A stretch of DNA of 64,000 nucleotides from Phoronis australis (lineage: Eukaryota > Phoronida > Phoronidae). Of the stretch, positions 12,001-20,840 are shown piece by piece (the first letter of the stretch is position 1; every line of letters starts with the position of its first letter). The stretch is from the NCBI GenBank assembly GCA_002633005.1, contig NMRA01000034.1, forward strand, positions 1,489,540-1,553,539. Reading direction: 5' to 3'. The position numbers and the translations under genes are program-made. The notes under the pieces were generated by a model, which had not been told where the DNA came from, ran no database searches, and saw only the letters and a list, made by a program, of their open reading frames with translations.

Positions 12001-12882
12001 TCAAGCTCAGATGAGGAAACCAACACAACAGTGTCTGGAAAAAATTCTGCCAAGAAAAGTCGACCAACTACTGCCAGTGGATCCCAGATGAGGGATAGTT
12101 CATCATCTTTTTACTATGGTGACACCCGATTCTCTGAAGGTGATGATGATTCCAGTGACGAGATTACCAACTTTTCACCATCACCGAGTCCTGGAAGATT
12201 TGAGAGTTCTGCTTTTTCCATGAGGTCATCTACAAGGATGTCCGATAGAAAACAAGGGATGAGTCGGGAGGCTTCACCTGTGCCAGAACGTGTTGCTCTG
12301 GCAATGAAATCGGAAACTGTACTTAATTTAATAAAGAAACATGATGCTGAAGACTACCAACTGTGTCATGGAATTGATCTGGGGGAAAGTAGAGAAGATG
12401 ACATTAACACTGTTGATGCAGAGTTGCTTGGGGGTGTTGATGGAGAGTTGGTGAAGAGTGCTGATGTGGAGTTAGTGAAGTATGTTGATGGAGAATTGGT
12501 AAAGGATGTTGATGGAGATCAGACTTTGGCTTTGAGCAGAGGAGGCAGTGACTTTGTTATTAGTGTTGCTAATGAAGAGGACGAGCTCGCTGCAGAGATC
12601 TTAAGAGATCGGAATAACAATGACAATGACAATAACATAAGCACAGACAATTATAAGAGTTATGAAGAAAATTCTCCTCAAGTGAATGATATTAAAAAAG
12701 GAGATTTTTTAAGTTGTGATATTAGAAAGGAAGATTTTCAGGATGAGAGGGGAAATATTGATGAGATTTCTGAAGAAACTTCTAAGCTTATGGTAAGCGA
12801 AGATCCCACTGCTACCAGTAACCTTAACGAAATCGAAAATGACATTATGAGTAAAACAGGCGATGAGTCTGCTGTTGACTGA
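43..12882 (+). CDS. HEATR4: HEAT-repeat protein, HEATR4-like (3' part of gene, spliced)
   Basis: Exons read on the + strand: 43-69, 1581-1695, 2573-2680, 4237-4386, 4490-4695, 6378-6572, 7395-7499, 7964-8147, 8991-9176, 9432-9621, 11146-11335 and 11866-12882. All junctions are GT-AG and every phase matches its neighbour, giving 2673 bases, 890 residues and TGA. The 5' end lies before the window. Residues about 134-552 form successive HEAT repeats (paired helices with motifs such as WHGEVRKAAAQTLGKTG and VDRWAAVQCLAHYG). Residues about 553-890 are a Ser/Asp/Glu-rich, probably disordered tail. HEAT arrays are protein-interaction scaffolds. The order of HEAT units followed by a charged tail, and the WRAKWH segment upstream, made me think of HEATR4, a poorly characterised protein of about 1,000 residues in vertebrates. 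HEAT repeats are certain; the HEATR4 assignment is from memory of the family. The first two exons are the weakest. Confidence 0.78.
70..1580. other. HEATR4-like intron
   Basis: AT-rich sequence between two predicted exons. Apart from the 33-bp tandem repeat at 355-483 I see nothing in it. Short open frames here have no recognisable domain and cross no splice pattern. Confidence 0.5.
355..483. repeat. 33-bp tandem repeat, 4 copies
   Basis: Units start at 355, 388, 421 and 454 and share the pattern GCGATGTATTACACTRATGTG followed by a GCATA end. Because the unit is a multiple of three, an open frame crosses it on the minus strand with repeated VIHxYxCxHTSV; that frame is a by-product. Confidence 0.8.
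1581..1695 (+). CDS. HEATR4: HEATR4-like exon
   Basis: The acceptor TTCTTCATAG opens this 115-base exon, which starts in phase 0 and encodes an acidic then Lys/Leu-rich stretch (DTAEVLNLQHGEFEEE and on). Donor GTAATT at 1696 leaves one base, which the exon at 2573 completes. The donor choice was made by phase. Confidence 0.5.
1845..2050 (+). mobile_element. tRNA-derived SINE, copy 1
   Basis: Starts AGTGTGACCTAGAGGGACAA (A-box position), then a B-box-like GGTCATGGTTCTAGTGCC, a tail with CTCTAGCTCCTGACAGCTC, and an end module CCAGGTGATCAGAGCAAATG GGCCCAC. The same order of blocks is at 44403-44620, which defines a family. It lies in a HEATR4-like intron and is more decayed than the other copy. 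The stretch 1903-1916 matches the CTCF core consensus. Confidence 0.75.
2573..2680 (+). CDS. HEATR4: HEATR4-like exon (WRAKWH segment)
   Basis: The acceptor TTATTCACAG and donor GTATAA bound 108 bases encoding DDWRAKWHLNTRFSD and on to HIRIK. It enters needing one base and leaves one base. It is rich in Trp, Asp and His and has no stop in frame, unlike the flanking intron. Confidence 0.72.
3185..3990 (+). mobile_element. Degenerate X-family repeat, in intron
   Basis: Contains the family marks seen at 56115-57094 and 59083-59735: a start with ATTATG, GCCGCCATCTGTGTC and GTCCGTTTGTCTGTATCTCC, then TGCGCCACCTGG, and a late CCGCCTAGTGGCAGTTTTC. It is older and more diverged than the right-hand copies. 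It occupies most of the intron before the exon at 4237. Confidence 0.6.
4237..4386 (+). CDS. HEATR4: HEATR4-like exon, first assembled copy (in frame)
   Basis: This exon lies between acceptor TTTGACAG and donor GTAGAT and has 150 bases. Its phase fits both the exon ending 2680 and the exon starting 4490, and it encodes VVLHVFLEKSGFWDKFDYG and on. The second assembled copy at 4926-5076 has one extra base near its start, which breaks this frame, so this copy is the better reading. Confidence 0.65.
4490..4695 (+). CDS. HEATR4: HEATR4-like exon, first assembled copy
   Basis: The acceptor TTATTAAAG follows a 103-base intron, and the donor is GTAATT. The 206 bases encode AITTCARAAEFKPPPQPG, then a helix pair ending TLYVLNRPNEK, the first clear HEAT-type unit. 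It ends in phase 0. An identical exon is at 5180-5385 in the duplicated block. Confidence 0.8.
4926..5076 (+). pseudogene. Second assembled copy of exon 4237-4386, with +1 base
   Basis: This is the same exon as 4237-4386 inside the second copy of the 690-bp block. It has 151 bases because an A is added after GGTTCTAC, so it no longer joins in frame to the exon ending at 2680. It also has Cys-to-Trp and Glu-to-Lys changes. It is best explained as the other allele or a sequencing error in an unmerged contig end, not as a real extra exon. Confidence 0.6.
5180..5385 (+). other. Second assembled copy of HEATR4-like exon 4490-4695
   Basis: Identical in sequence and splice sites to 4490-4695. Using both copies would put the same HEAT unit in the protein twice. 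The single N at 4759 between them argues for an assembly duplicate. Confidence 0.7.
5449..6377. other. HEATR4-like intron, no feature seen
   Basis: AT-rich intron. No repeat or RNA feature stands out. A 96-codon frame at 5729-6019 has no domain and no supporting splice sites. Confidence 0.5.
6378..6572 (+). CDS. HEATR4: HEATR4-like exon (HEAT units)
   Basis: Acceptor TTTTTCTCAG and donor GTAAGT bound 195 bases, phase 0 on both sides. It encodes AEEILRSTLSRSNTVDRWAA and on to GLLSLLSQNT, a helix-turn-helix pair of HEAT type. Reading through the donor would continue only about ten codons to a stop. Confidence 0.85.
7395..7499 (+). CDS. HEATR4: HEATR4-like exon (HEAT unit)
   Basis: Acceptor TTTGCAG and donor GTATGT bound 105 bases, phase 0 on both sides. 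It encodes LVHSMIAEQLNSSSWRHRVM and on to YGTVSR. The WRHRVMACKVIPRL helix is typical of HEAT repeats. Confidence 0.85.
7964..8147 (+). CDS. HEATR4: HEATR4-like exon (HEAT units)
   Basis: This exon encodes DLSSKLTNLMWSDWHGEVRK and on to VDALNKIGKL. Acceptor TTGTTGAAG has a weak pyrimidine tract but is the one that gives phase 0 as the previous exon requires. The stronger TTTAG 26 bases upstream meets a stop in that phase. Donor GTAGGA leaves one base. Confidence 0.83.
8148..8990. other. HEATR4-like intron, no clear feature
   Basis: A tRNA-like GGTTCAAACC at 8622 is the only mark. No matching A box or cloverleaf could be found around it. Confidence 0.4.
8991..9176 (+). CDS. HEATR4: HEATR4-like exon (HEAT units)
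   Basis: Acceptor TTTTCCCAACAG and donor GTAGAA bound 186 bases. It encodes IMTAKLLPSFLSCFDDEYLS and on to WKIKALAIQ. It takes two bases to finish the previous codon and leaves one. Confidence 0.85.
9432..9621 (+). CDS. HEATR4: HEATR4-like exon (HEAT units)
   Basis: Acceptor CCAATTTCAG and donor GTAAGT bound 190 bases. It encodes ALGQVGRVTPAIRRTLLWAL and on to VESSEIVKA. It contains a classic HEAT turn, KPGVRAEACHSLILLGFED. Confidence 0.88.
9622..11145. other. HEATR4-like intron, longest after the HEAT exons
   Basis: About 1.5 kb of AT-rich sequence with no repeat, RNA or coding signal that I can support. Confidence 0.5.
11146..11335 (+). CDS. HEATR4: HEATR4-like exon (end of HEAT region)
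   Basis: Acceptor TTGTTTTCAG and donor GTATGG bound 190 bases. It encodes EIAEALDKYGISDIEDIAMV and then a charged helix ending LIYRSKSE. The phase joins the GC left by the previous exon and ends at 0. Confidence 0.85.
11866..12882 (+). CDS. HEATR4: HEATR4-like last exon (acidic disordered tail)
   Basis: Acceptor ATGTTTTAG opens a 1017-base exon, phase 0, with 338 codons and TGA. The start is basic and Ser-rich (KKLDTAKMYRAVSSMSRNNS); the rest is Ser, Asp and Glu-rich with DDDSSDE and EEENSSSDEE clusters that look like casein-kinase-2 targets. Residues encoded at 12412-12519 are four and a half 8-residue repeats of the type VDGELVKx. Such tails evolve fast, so homologs may match only the HEAT part. 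Confidence 0.85.
   Translation, partial: KKLDTAKMYRAVSSMSRNNSPLREPTLSPGAHQELDQILHKEEENSSSDEETNTTVSGKNSAKKSRPTTASGSQMRDSSSSFYYGDTRFSEGDDDSSDEITNFSPSPSPGRFESSAFSMRSSTRMSDRKQGMSREASPVPERVALAMKSETVLNLIKKHDAEDYQLCHGIDLGESREDDINTVDAELLGGVDGELVKSADVELVKYVDGELVKDVDGDQTLALSRGGSDFVISVANEEDELAAEILRDRNNNDNDNNISTDNYKSYEENSPQVNDIKKGDFLSCDIRKEDFQDERGNIDEISEETSKLMVSEDPTATSNLNEIENDIMSKTGDESAVD
12412..12519 (+). repeat. 24-bp in-frame coding repeat, about 4.5 copies
   Basis: Units begin GTTGATGSAGAGTTG and are 24 bases each, so they add eight residues without changing frame. They lie in the acidic tail of the HEATR4-like protein. Copies differ at several sites, so the expansion is not recent. Confidence 0.85.
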
Positions 12883-13160
12883 ATGTGATGTCTCAGTGAA
12901 ATAACATTTCAGAGACATCAGCTAAACATTTCTCCATCATCCTTTCTTATATTATGCAGCGAAAATGATGAGGATTTTTTTAGTGAAAGGCTTTATCTTT
13001 GATTTTAATCGCTATACGAAACTGTAGTTTGTTACAAAAGAAGACAGTTTCGAAGATGCCTTGTTCCTTGTTGCAAGGTATTTTTGATTCATGAATAGTA
13101 TACATTTTTGTATACAATATTTTGTGGTGATAATAAAGCCTAGAGCTCCAAGATCAAATA
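12883..13160 (+). promoter_or_regulatory. 3' UTR with AATAAA poly(A) signal
   Basis: After TGA there is about 250 bases of AT-rich sequence and then AATAAA at 13132-13137. Cleavage would fall near 13150-13165. No other gene follows closely on this strand. Confidence 0.75.
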
Positions 13161-13164
13161 AACA

Positions 13165-14031
13165 CTTTATTACTCTTAGCATGGTAGAGCTTTATTGTTG
13201 AGCAAAAAATCACGTCTGTGTAATTTTAGGCCAATCAACAATCAAGGTCACAATAAACGAAAGATTAATATGTTCAATTAAAATAAAAAATATTGTCATT
13301 GTGTGAGGTGGTTTAAGTATTTTGAATCGCCACAAATGTATCAACTGACATTTTTTCACGTTGGATGTAAGGTTTTTAAGAATATCACTGTATGATCCAG
13401 GCATGTGAGCCTTCCAGGTAGGTCATTAGGGCACAGATCACACGTTTTTATATTATTATTGTTTTCACATTTGCAAATTGTCATTGAATACAACTGCACT
13501 TCGTGTAACGTAGATTATGTTAAAATAGGATTGTCGTTTAGTTCCTGCTATACATTTACATAGGAGTATGCACATCAATATCCCAATAGACGGAAATGGC
13601 ATTATACTTGAAAAATTATTTTTTGTCATTCCGCCAGTAATGATTGACAGATTTTCTTCACATTACCTTACCCTGACAGCGACGACGATTCTCATCAAAC
13701 CCACCACATCGTCCCCGCCTCTCCAACCTGATATACCCAGTGTTATGTGTGATCTCCCAGATTATCAACTAACAAACAACATGCTGACGGGAAAACAATC
13801 CCAGATGAGTTGATCCACTTCCGAAACTACAGTTAGGATTTGACACCGAGCCGTGCCATTTCAAAAGCTCTAATGACTACGTCATCCACACACCCGCGAC
13901 GTCTACGTAAAACTCTAGGTTGGCGTAATGACCGAATTCTATTAAGTCAAGTTTTGCTAATTATGAGGAGAGAAGCTAGTAGTTTTGCTTAGTGTTAACC
14001 TTTGTGTACCTGATGTGAGGATTAAAAATTG
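13165..14031. other. Intergenic, nothing seen
   Basis: Follows the poly(A) site of the HEATR4-like gene. AT-rich with a few short frames and no recognisable feature. Confidence 0.5.
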
Positions 14032-14297
14032 CATGCGCGCACCCAGGTGGTACTCGGGGGGGGGCTTGAACGAGCCCCCTCATTTTGCGAAGTGTGCAAA
14101 AACGCTCACCTCAGAGAAACAAAAACTCCGAAAAAGTTGAAAACGAGACAAAAGTCCGCTAAAAAGGCAGGAACTATCAAAACAGCGAATGCAGCACAAT
14201 TCATAGCGCTGAGCGTATCTCTTGAATCTTAGTAAAAGGTCCACATTCTCAAAAAGACGAGACACCTCCCCCTATTTTTAGGCTGGGTGCGCGCATG
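14032..14297. mobile_element. MITE with perfect 15-bp terminal inverted repeats
   Basis: CATGCGCGCACCCAG at 14032-14046 is the exact inverse of 14283-14297. The 266-bp interior has a run of G after the left end, a CCCCCT-rich stretch near both ends, and no transposase frame. No convincing target-site duplication is visible next to the ends, so the exact boundary may be a few bases off. Confidence 0.75.
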
Positions 14298-14869
14298 AAA
14301 CTAGTTAAATTTTACCCGGTTGGTTGGTTATGACGAAGCTGCTGCTCATGATGGTGTGATTTGGATTAACAAATAGGAATAGAACTACCCTGTCACCTCA
14401 CATTTTCAAAAATTTTGCAAGTCGTACATTTTCTGATTCAGATAACCACAGGACAATTTATCACTTGGAACTTTTACAAAATTATTTATATGTACTCGCC
14501 ATATTTGTTCTCAGTAATAAGCGCCCATGCCCCTATATACGCGCTCCCACGCGTTTTCAGCCTTCACTCTGGCATGAACGTGTAAATGAGAAAATGACTT
14601 ACCAACAATTCTAAAATTCTACAGTAACGTCTTCAATTTATCAACAAGATCCGGTGTAGAATTAAATAATGACCCCAAGAAAAAATGATCCATGGCCCGG
14701 GTAAGTTTTTCACGGGTTCTAAATGAAATGTGAAGAATTTTGAACCCACGAAAAATGACTTGTCCTGTCAACAGTACCCCCGCGAAAGGGTGCTGGGGTA
14801 AGCAGACATGATACCCGCAATAGGAGATCTTACAACAATGTTCGATACACCCGGCGAATATTTATGTCT

Positions 14870-15300
14870 GGGGGGACCTACCCGGGGGGGGGCTACTGGT
14901 GTAGGTTGGCTATCAAAGAATGAAAACCACTGAGGAGTGGTGGTCTGGGTCAAGTGGCAATTAGACGAGTCCTAAGCAGAGGACTACCGGGGGAAAGATG
15001 GCGACCGTTAACCTGGGAGGTTTACACAGCGACTGGCTGGGGGAAGGGGGCGGACGCCAAGGAGTACGTGTCAACGGGGCGGGGGAGCAAGGATCAGAGC
15101 CTTTGTCGACCGAGGGAGGGGGCGCCAAAGAGACGTCCATAAGAGAGGGGGATGCAACGAGCCTTTGTCGACCAGGGGGTGCGCCAAGGAAATGTCTCCT
15201 CTGATGAAATCGACAGCGCGGTGCGGACGGGTGAATTGCAATCGTGAGAGGGGAATAATGAGCGTGAGTGAAGAAGTTTATGCTCGCCTGAATGGTGCGT
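14870..15300. other. G-rich block unlike its surroundings
   Basis: Runs of G (GGGGGGG at about 14884, many GGGGG later) and two direct copies of GAGCCTTTGTCGACC (15097 and 15160) stand out in otherwise AT-rich DNA. A 126-codon frame on the minus strand is a by-product of the C-rich complement. No protein family recognised. It may be an internal part of an unknown element reaching from about 14,650 to 15,900. Confidence 0.4.
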
Positions 15301-15844
15301 GGCAAGGGAAATCTACATGTCTTGTTTTTCGGTATATGCAATTAGGTAGAAAAAGTAAGGGCATGCAGGGCAGTCTGAGAAATATCGTGATGTGTGAGAG
15401 CTGGGCTGCCTGTTCACAAGCAAAGAATATTATGTCCGTGACTGAGAAGCTGCTTCAGTTGGATCGGGAAAATTTGAATTCGTGAGAGGATCAAGCGTGC
15501 GTGCTGAACGACGCACGGTATATCATATTAAGGGAAGTGGCGAAAAGGAAAGGAACGGTTTGAAATAATGTGCGGGAACGGGGTTGGTGTTTTTGCTAGC
15601 AAAAAATTGCATGTACAACACACCGAAAAGTGCGTGGTACTAGGTCGGGAGGACTTCAAATAAGTGACCGATCAATAGAGTGCGTGAGAGAATTTTTGTA
15701 CGCCAGCAATCCCGAACGATGCACAGGAAAGAAAGTCTATGTTCACCGCTTTGCTTTTTAACCTTAAAAATCTGCCGTTTATTCATATGTGAAAAAATGA
15801 CCCCATAGGTAGTTCACAAAAATTAAGACCCCATTAAAAAGCGA

Positions 15845-15882
15845 CCTGGGTCATTTTTATTATTAAAAAAATGACCCTGGGT
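15845..15882. repeat. Short inverted repeat (hairpin) with GGGTCATTTTT arms
   Basis: CCTGGGTCATTTTT and AAAAAATGACCCTGG face each other over a short AT loop, with one mismatch. Outer ATGACCCCAT at 15798 and ATGGGGTGATT at 15890 extend the symmetry. Related AATGACCCC words occur at 14671, so it may be the edge of a repeat. Confidence 0.5.
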
Positions 15883-16170
15883 ATTTTTTATGGGGTGATT
15901 ATTTAATGCTGCACTGATATTCCTGGAAAATGATCACGGAATTTCTAATATTTTTTGTCAAAATGATAACAGGACACACCAAGTACAATATAGGCTTAAG
16001 AAAAAACATCATGCATATACAAACACAGCCACACATACATCATCCAACCTATAAAATCATGTTTGTTGCAGATAAGTAATATAAGGGTTTATCCCCAAAA
16101 CAGTTAGATGGTCAGTGATTATACAGGTAAAATTACTTGTATTGCGTGCAACAAGGGATCGTCTTGTATT

Positions 16171-16325
16171 CATAGCATTTATAAATAAGACGTTGGCACA
16201 TCATAGCATTTATAAATAAGACGTTGACACATCATAGCATTTATAAATAAGACGTTGACACATCATAGCATTTATAAATAAGACGTTGACACATCATAGC
16301 ATTTATAAATAAGACGTTGACACAT
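16171..16325. repeat. 31-bp minisatellite, 5 copies
   Basis: Units start at 16171, 16202, 16233, 16264 and 16295. The unit contains CATAGCATTTATAAATAAG then ACGTTGACACAT. Copies are nearly identical, so the array is young and probably length-variable. Confidence 0.9.
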
Positions 16326-16329
16326 ACTT

Positions 16330-17810
16330 AACATGGAATTAGCAGCCTCAAATTTACATTCGAAATATGCTATCAAAATAACATTTTCATTTAAGTTTAA
16401 ATCGTTATGAACAGTTATGAAAAGTAAGAGTTTCAGAATCTCGTACCACAAATTTTTCACAAAGTCACATTTCACAAACATATTTGATTAAATAGTTCCA
16501 CAGCTCCATGACACGCACGTGTGTCCTCACTATTCTAATTAATCGCATCTTATTTAAAACATTTTTTTGTAAAAAATTCATTCTGTATGTACAATAATAT
16601 TTGAACGTTATAACATCAGGAGGCAACGAGTTTTGTGTGGAAGAACGTAAATTTGATAAATTTGTTGGATAAGTTTTTTTATTGCTACACAAATAAATGA
16701 CAATACATTAAAATACAAATACTAAGCCCAGTAAGCGAACCATTATATCCAGGCTTTTAGCTAAAATTAAGCAAAACATAATATTGAGCAAAAATACCAA
16801 AAGTTTAGAGAACAAAAATCAAGAACAAAACCATACAGTAATAAAAGAGAACAATGTTAACAAGAGAATGATTTACAAAAACATAAAATAAGGCTAAGTT
16901 AAAGATCGATCAAACTTATATCCGGAGGAAAACAAAATATTTCCAGAAAACAGTGGGGCTATTTAAGTTAACTGGAAAGAGTTTATACATTTCGACCTTG
17001 AAGGCTCCTGTTTCATCACCATTACACTTCCCTATGCTACATAATTAATGCAGTTTGAAAGTTTATTTCTTTCTTTCAGTTCTTCCCAGGTAAAGACTTT
17101 ATTTTTAACATTCAAAGGGTCCTTCTCAAAAACGATGCCTGCCTCATACAAAGTATTGAAGAGTACAGTACTCTCATCAATCAACATGTTTTTTGTTTTT
17201 GTTTTTGTTTTTCTGCACAATCAACATGTACTCATAGATATCAAGATTTGAAAGAGTCAACAAACTAGTCGCAATTTGATAAAATGACCAGACTACCCCA
17301 ATATGTTTTAAAAACATAGTTTCGAAACACTTAAAAAACTTCATTGAGTCAATCCAAGCAACGTGTAACCCACTCTACTGATGGCTAGAACAGAATATTT
17401 ACATCTGGAACACACAGAACACTATTTTCATTGGAGTTTAGAGCCACAGTTTTTAATTTTGGGATTTTATCTGCCAAACGTTTATATTATAGTGTTTACT
17501 TTCGCTCTATTTGCCCGGTGCGCTATCCATCCCTACATTTACTCATTACACAAATTATCTTAGAAAGCGCAAAACTACAATTATTCTGCCTAGCAAAGAA
17601 ATATTGCTGCGTTTCTAGAATCAAGTAGTTTGCTCAAGGTACGTCACCAATTAGAAACATTGCTTGTCTCGATCACAGACATTTAAAATGAAAGCTGACA
17701 AGTTGACCTGTAGTACTGTGTTAGAATCTAAATCCAATGCATACTATTCCCGTGGCAAGTTACAGGCCGGGTGACTTCCGGCACACCTCTACACACCTCT
17801 ATACACCCCT
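16330..17810. other. Intergenic, nothing seen
   Basis: AT-rich. Only short frames without domains. Confidence 0.45.
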
Positions 17811-17814
17811 ACAC

Positions 17815-17900
17815 ACCAGAAAATTCAGGAGCCCCAACTGGGCATCGAATCAAAGGTCTCTAGATTGCCGGTCAAGTGCTCTTGCTGTTTTATCTGAAGC
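17815..17900 (-). mobile_element. tRNA-like sequence, probable SINE head (decayed)
   Basis: Read on the minus strand: AAGAGCACTTGACCGGCAAT, then CTAGAGACCTTTGATTCGAT GCCCAGTTGGGGC. This follows tRNA order (D arm, anticodon arm, T arm) but the B box is altered (TTTGATTCGATGCC) and the acceptor stem does not pair well. A functional tRNA is unlikely. Confidence 0.4.
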
Positions 17901-18389
17901 ATATATTTTCCTTGATGTTATCATTTTGATAAATACTTTATTAAACAAAAGTACGCGACCACATGTTATTCCGTAAATGGATTTCTAGGGACAAGAATAG
18001 ATGGACTGTATATTACCGTGTAGATAGGGAATGGGCACTTTTTAATTAAAATCGGTTCCCAAATTTTGCCCCATGTGTTGAAAACTTCTGGTTACGCCAG
18101 TGGGTATGCTTCAAGCATATTGGAAAATAGGGAAAAGAGTAACCTTTCCTCCGATATTTCACAAAGAAAAATCACGTCACTCCAACCAACTTTTGTGATT
18201 TGCCGATAGAGGCCATTGGCGTCTCTTTGACATTTCCTCCCCTTGTGAGGTCGCGCGCACTGATGGGATCTTGTAAACGTCGATCAAGATAACAGTGTCG
18301 CTATAGAATGGGTTCATAATTAAATTTTTCCAAGACTGTGTATGATCAAACCCCTTCTTTCTCCCATTCCATTTCGGCAAAAGGATTTT

Positions 18390-18520
18390 GTAATTATTAT
18401 TACTACTAGTATTATTATTATTATTACTATTACTATTGCTATTACTGTTATTATTATTATCTTTATCCTTATCATTATTTTTATCATTGTTATTGTTATT
18501 GTTATTATGGACTTAACGAG
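18390..18520. repeat. ATT/ATC trinucleotide microsatellite
   Basis: Imperfect runs of ATT, ACT and ATC. Produces an artefactual Ile-rich frame. Confidence 0.85.
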
Positions 18521-18539
18521 GACACATAAATATACAAAA

Positions 18540-19960
18540 CTTGCTTAACAAGTGCTATTATACAGCATGATCCTCAAAATAATGAAATAAATAAGTAAAA
18601 TAAATAAATAATATGAATTTGAATTAATTAAAACAGAAATAATTTAATATATTTACAAGATTTTAGCTTAATACAAATAAAATGAAAGACATAAATTGAG
18701 AGAGGACAGCAACAGTAGCCAAATTAATCACTGAAGAATTTTATGAGTTTACGTTTGAAGCCACTGTAGCTGCACTGTTCCTGTATCACATCTGTCAACA
18801 AGGCGTTCCATTCTTGTGCAGCCTATATAAAAATGTAGATCCATAAAATGATGTAGTGTGCCTTGGTACAGCAAAATTATTGTGAGACGAGAATTTAACA
18901 TATAATTTGGGAGTGATTAATTTATAAATTTTACCCATCCTTTTTCAGAGAAGATGCGACATATTTACTCCGGAAACACCGGAGGGAGTATAATATCCTT
19001 GCCTCTAAGATAATTCCAAGACTAAAGTATGGAACTAATGAAAATTCCATAGAAATGACCAACAGTACACGGGTCACAATCATGAAAATATCCCTTATCA
19101 GGATCGATTAAGTAATAAATGTATGCCTGATACTCTTCTGAAACAAGTCATTTCAAAATATAGGAATTTTATTCACATAGATTCTTGGATTACATGTATG
19201 TCACAGGTGGTGATGCACTGGGTTACCGACATTAGAGTGGACAATATTTTCGTGTTAGATATTGAATTTGGTCTGCTGGACAATACTCATACTCACAAAA
19301 TAAAACTCATAGAACACCGGACTCATCACGCCTCCTTGAAAAGAGAAGATGGTACTGTAGATTGGCGGGAACCGTCGTCTGTTGCCTTCTCACGAGATCT
19401 TGTCTGGTTAACGACCTCACGTATACTCTCGTACCAAACAGACGACACTTTGAAGCGAGCTTCATCTTGCTTGAATTTGTTCAGCGAAGGATTTAGTGAT
19501 TTAATTAACATAGCCTCCTGAACACCTCTCTGAAACCAGTTTTTCTTCCCGTGCAGGATATTGGCATTGCCATTCTTAAATTCGTGGCCTGTGTCCTGGA
19601 GGGGCTTAAACACAGCGGACGACATACCCTCACCAGAAGCCTTTTCAGCTATGTTGCACCATGCGATGGAAATCGGGTTTATAGCGTCTTTAAAGGAACA
19701 ATAAACTCGCGCCTTGTGCCAAAAAACTTTTGTTTTAGGCCACTCAGTTTCTGTTATGAAATCGGTCTAATTTTATTTTTTACTCATATTAGAAATGATA
19801 TTTAGCTTGAGAAGAAATTAAGTTGCTTGTCACGAGTTAGCTGTAATCGCCAAGACAATACGGTCGTCAGAGGAGGTTCATGGGAAATTTGAGCTAGCTT
19901 CCCCAGACCGTCAAAATTTCTTCTCCCCCCTCGCTGCAATTTCCCATGGTAGTCACAGTT
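18540..19960. other. Intergenic, nothing clear
   Basis: Includes a 132-codon frame at 19123-19521 with no recognised domain. No repeat seen. Confidence 0.4.
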
Positions 19961-19965
19961 TTAAA

Positions 19966-19987
19966 CACACACGCACACGCACACGCA

Positions 19988-20035
<48 letters not shown>
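19966..20035. repeat. CA dinucleotide microsatellite
   Basis: Long ACACAC run with a few CG interruptions at its left end. Confidence 0.95.
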
Positions 20036-20840
20036 AAACATTGGTCATATTACATTTCACCGTATCCCTTCCGGTTACGACAATTTTCACTTAAAGGGCC
20101 TTTGTTTATGTGAGGCGCTAAGTTTAGTTGTAAGTTGTAACAACAGAGTATCGCTCATAGCTGCTTTAATATTGAAAGTTGTTGAATTCAACAAAAGAAA
20201 AACTTTCCAGTCACAAAATTTTGTATGCATTCTAGATTTTAATTATTTTGAAAAGAATACGAAATTCACTGCAAACTGACTTGTATGGTTTAAACTTTGT
20301 GGAAATATTGTTGCACTTGAAGTCTTACTGGCAAGTTTTGTGCAAATCAAGTGTACAGTGTATGTGATAACAGTTGAAGGCAACGTGAATGGTTCGTGCA
20401 TTATATTGCGTGTTAGTCTCGCTTACGTGTGTTCCAGCCAGAGTACGACTGTATTCACGATCTCCCCTCTGAATATTCAAACACAATTTGTACGTACGTC
20501 ATCTTCATCATGTGTAACAATGAAACGTGAATTTTAGTGTAACTTTCTATCTCCTTTCTCTCTCTTACCCATTTTCAACTAGTCTAGGAAACGTAGAGAT
20601 TTGTTCGTTTTAAATAAACATGGAATTTTATCCCAAGCTATTTTACTAATACTATGGATAAAAACCAACACCTTAAGTTGAACTGACAACTCATTTACGG
20701 TGAAATAAAATATACTTCAACAAACTTCATATCATAATATAACTTAGCAACAATCATCGATGTTGTTTTTATACTGAAGGTAGTAGTTATAATCACGACA
20801 TTTATGTCCATTTGTTCAATCCCATAACTATGCACACCTG
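20036..20840 (-). other. Probable glass 3' UTR region
   Basis: AT-rich, downstream of the glass stop. On the minus strand an ATTAAA occurs at 20243-20238 and AATAAA at 19777-19772. Either could be the poly(A) signal; neither is certain. Confidence 0.35.

Noticed and set aside
14961-15341. 126-codon Pro/Ser-rich frame on the minus strand
   Set aside because: Complement of the G-rich block; composition alone explains it.
19123-19625. Overlapping 132- and 99-codon frames on opposite strands
   Set aside because: No domain and no splice context; such overlaps occur by chance at this length.
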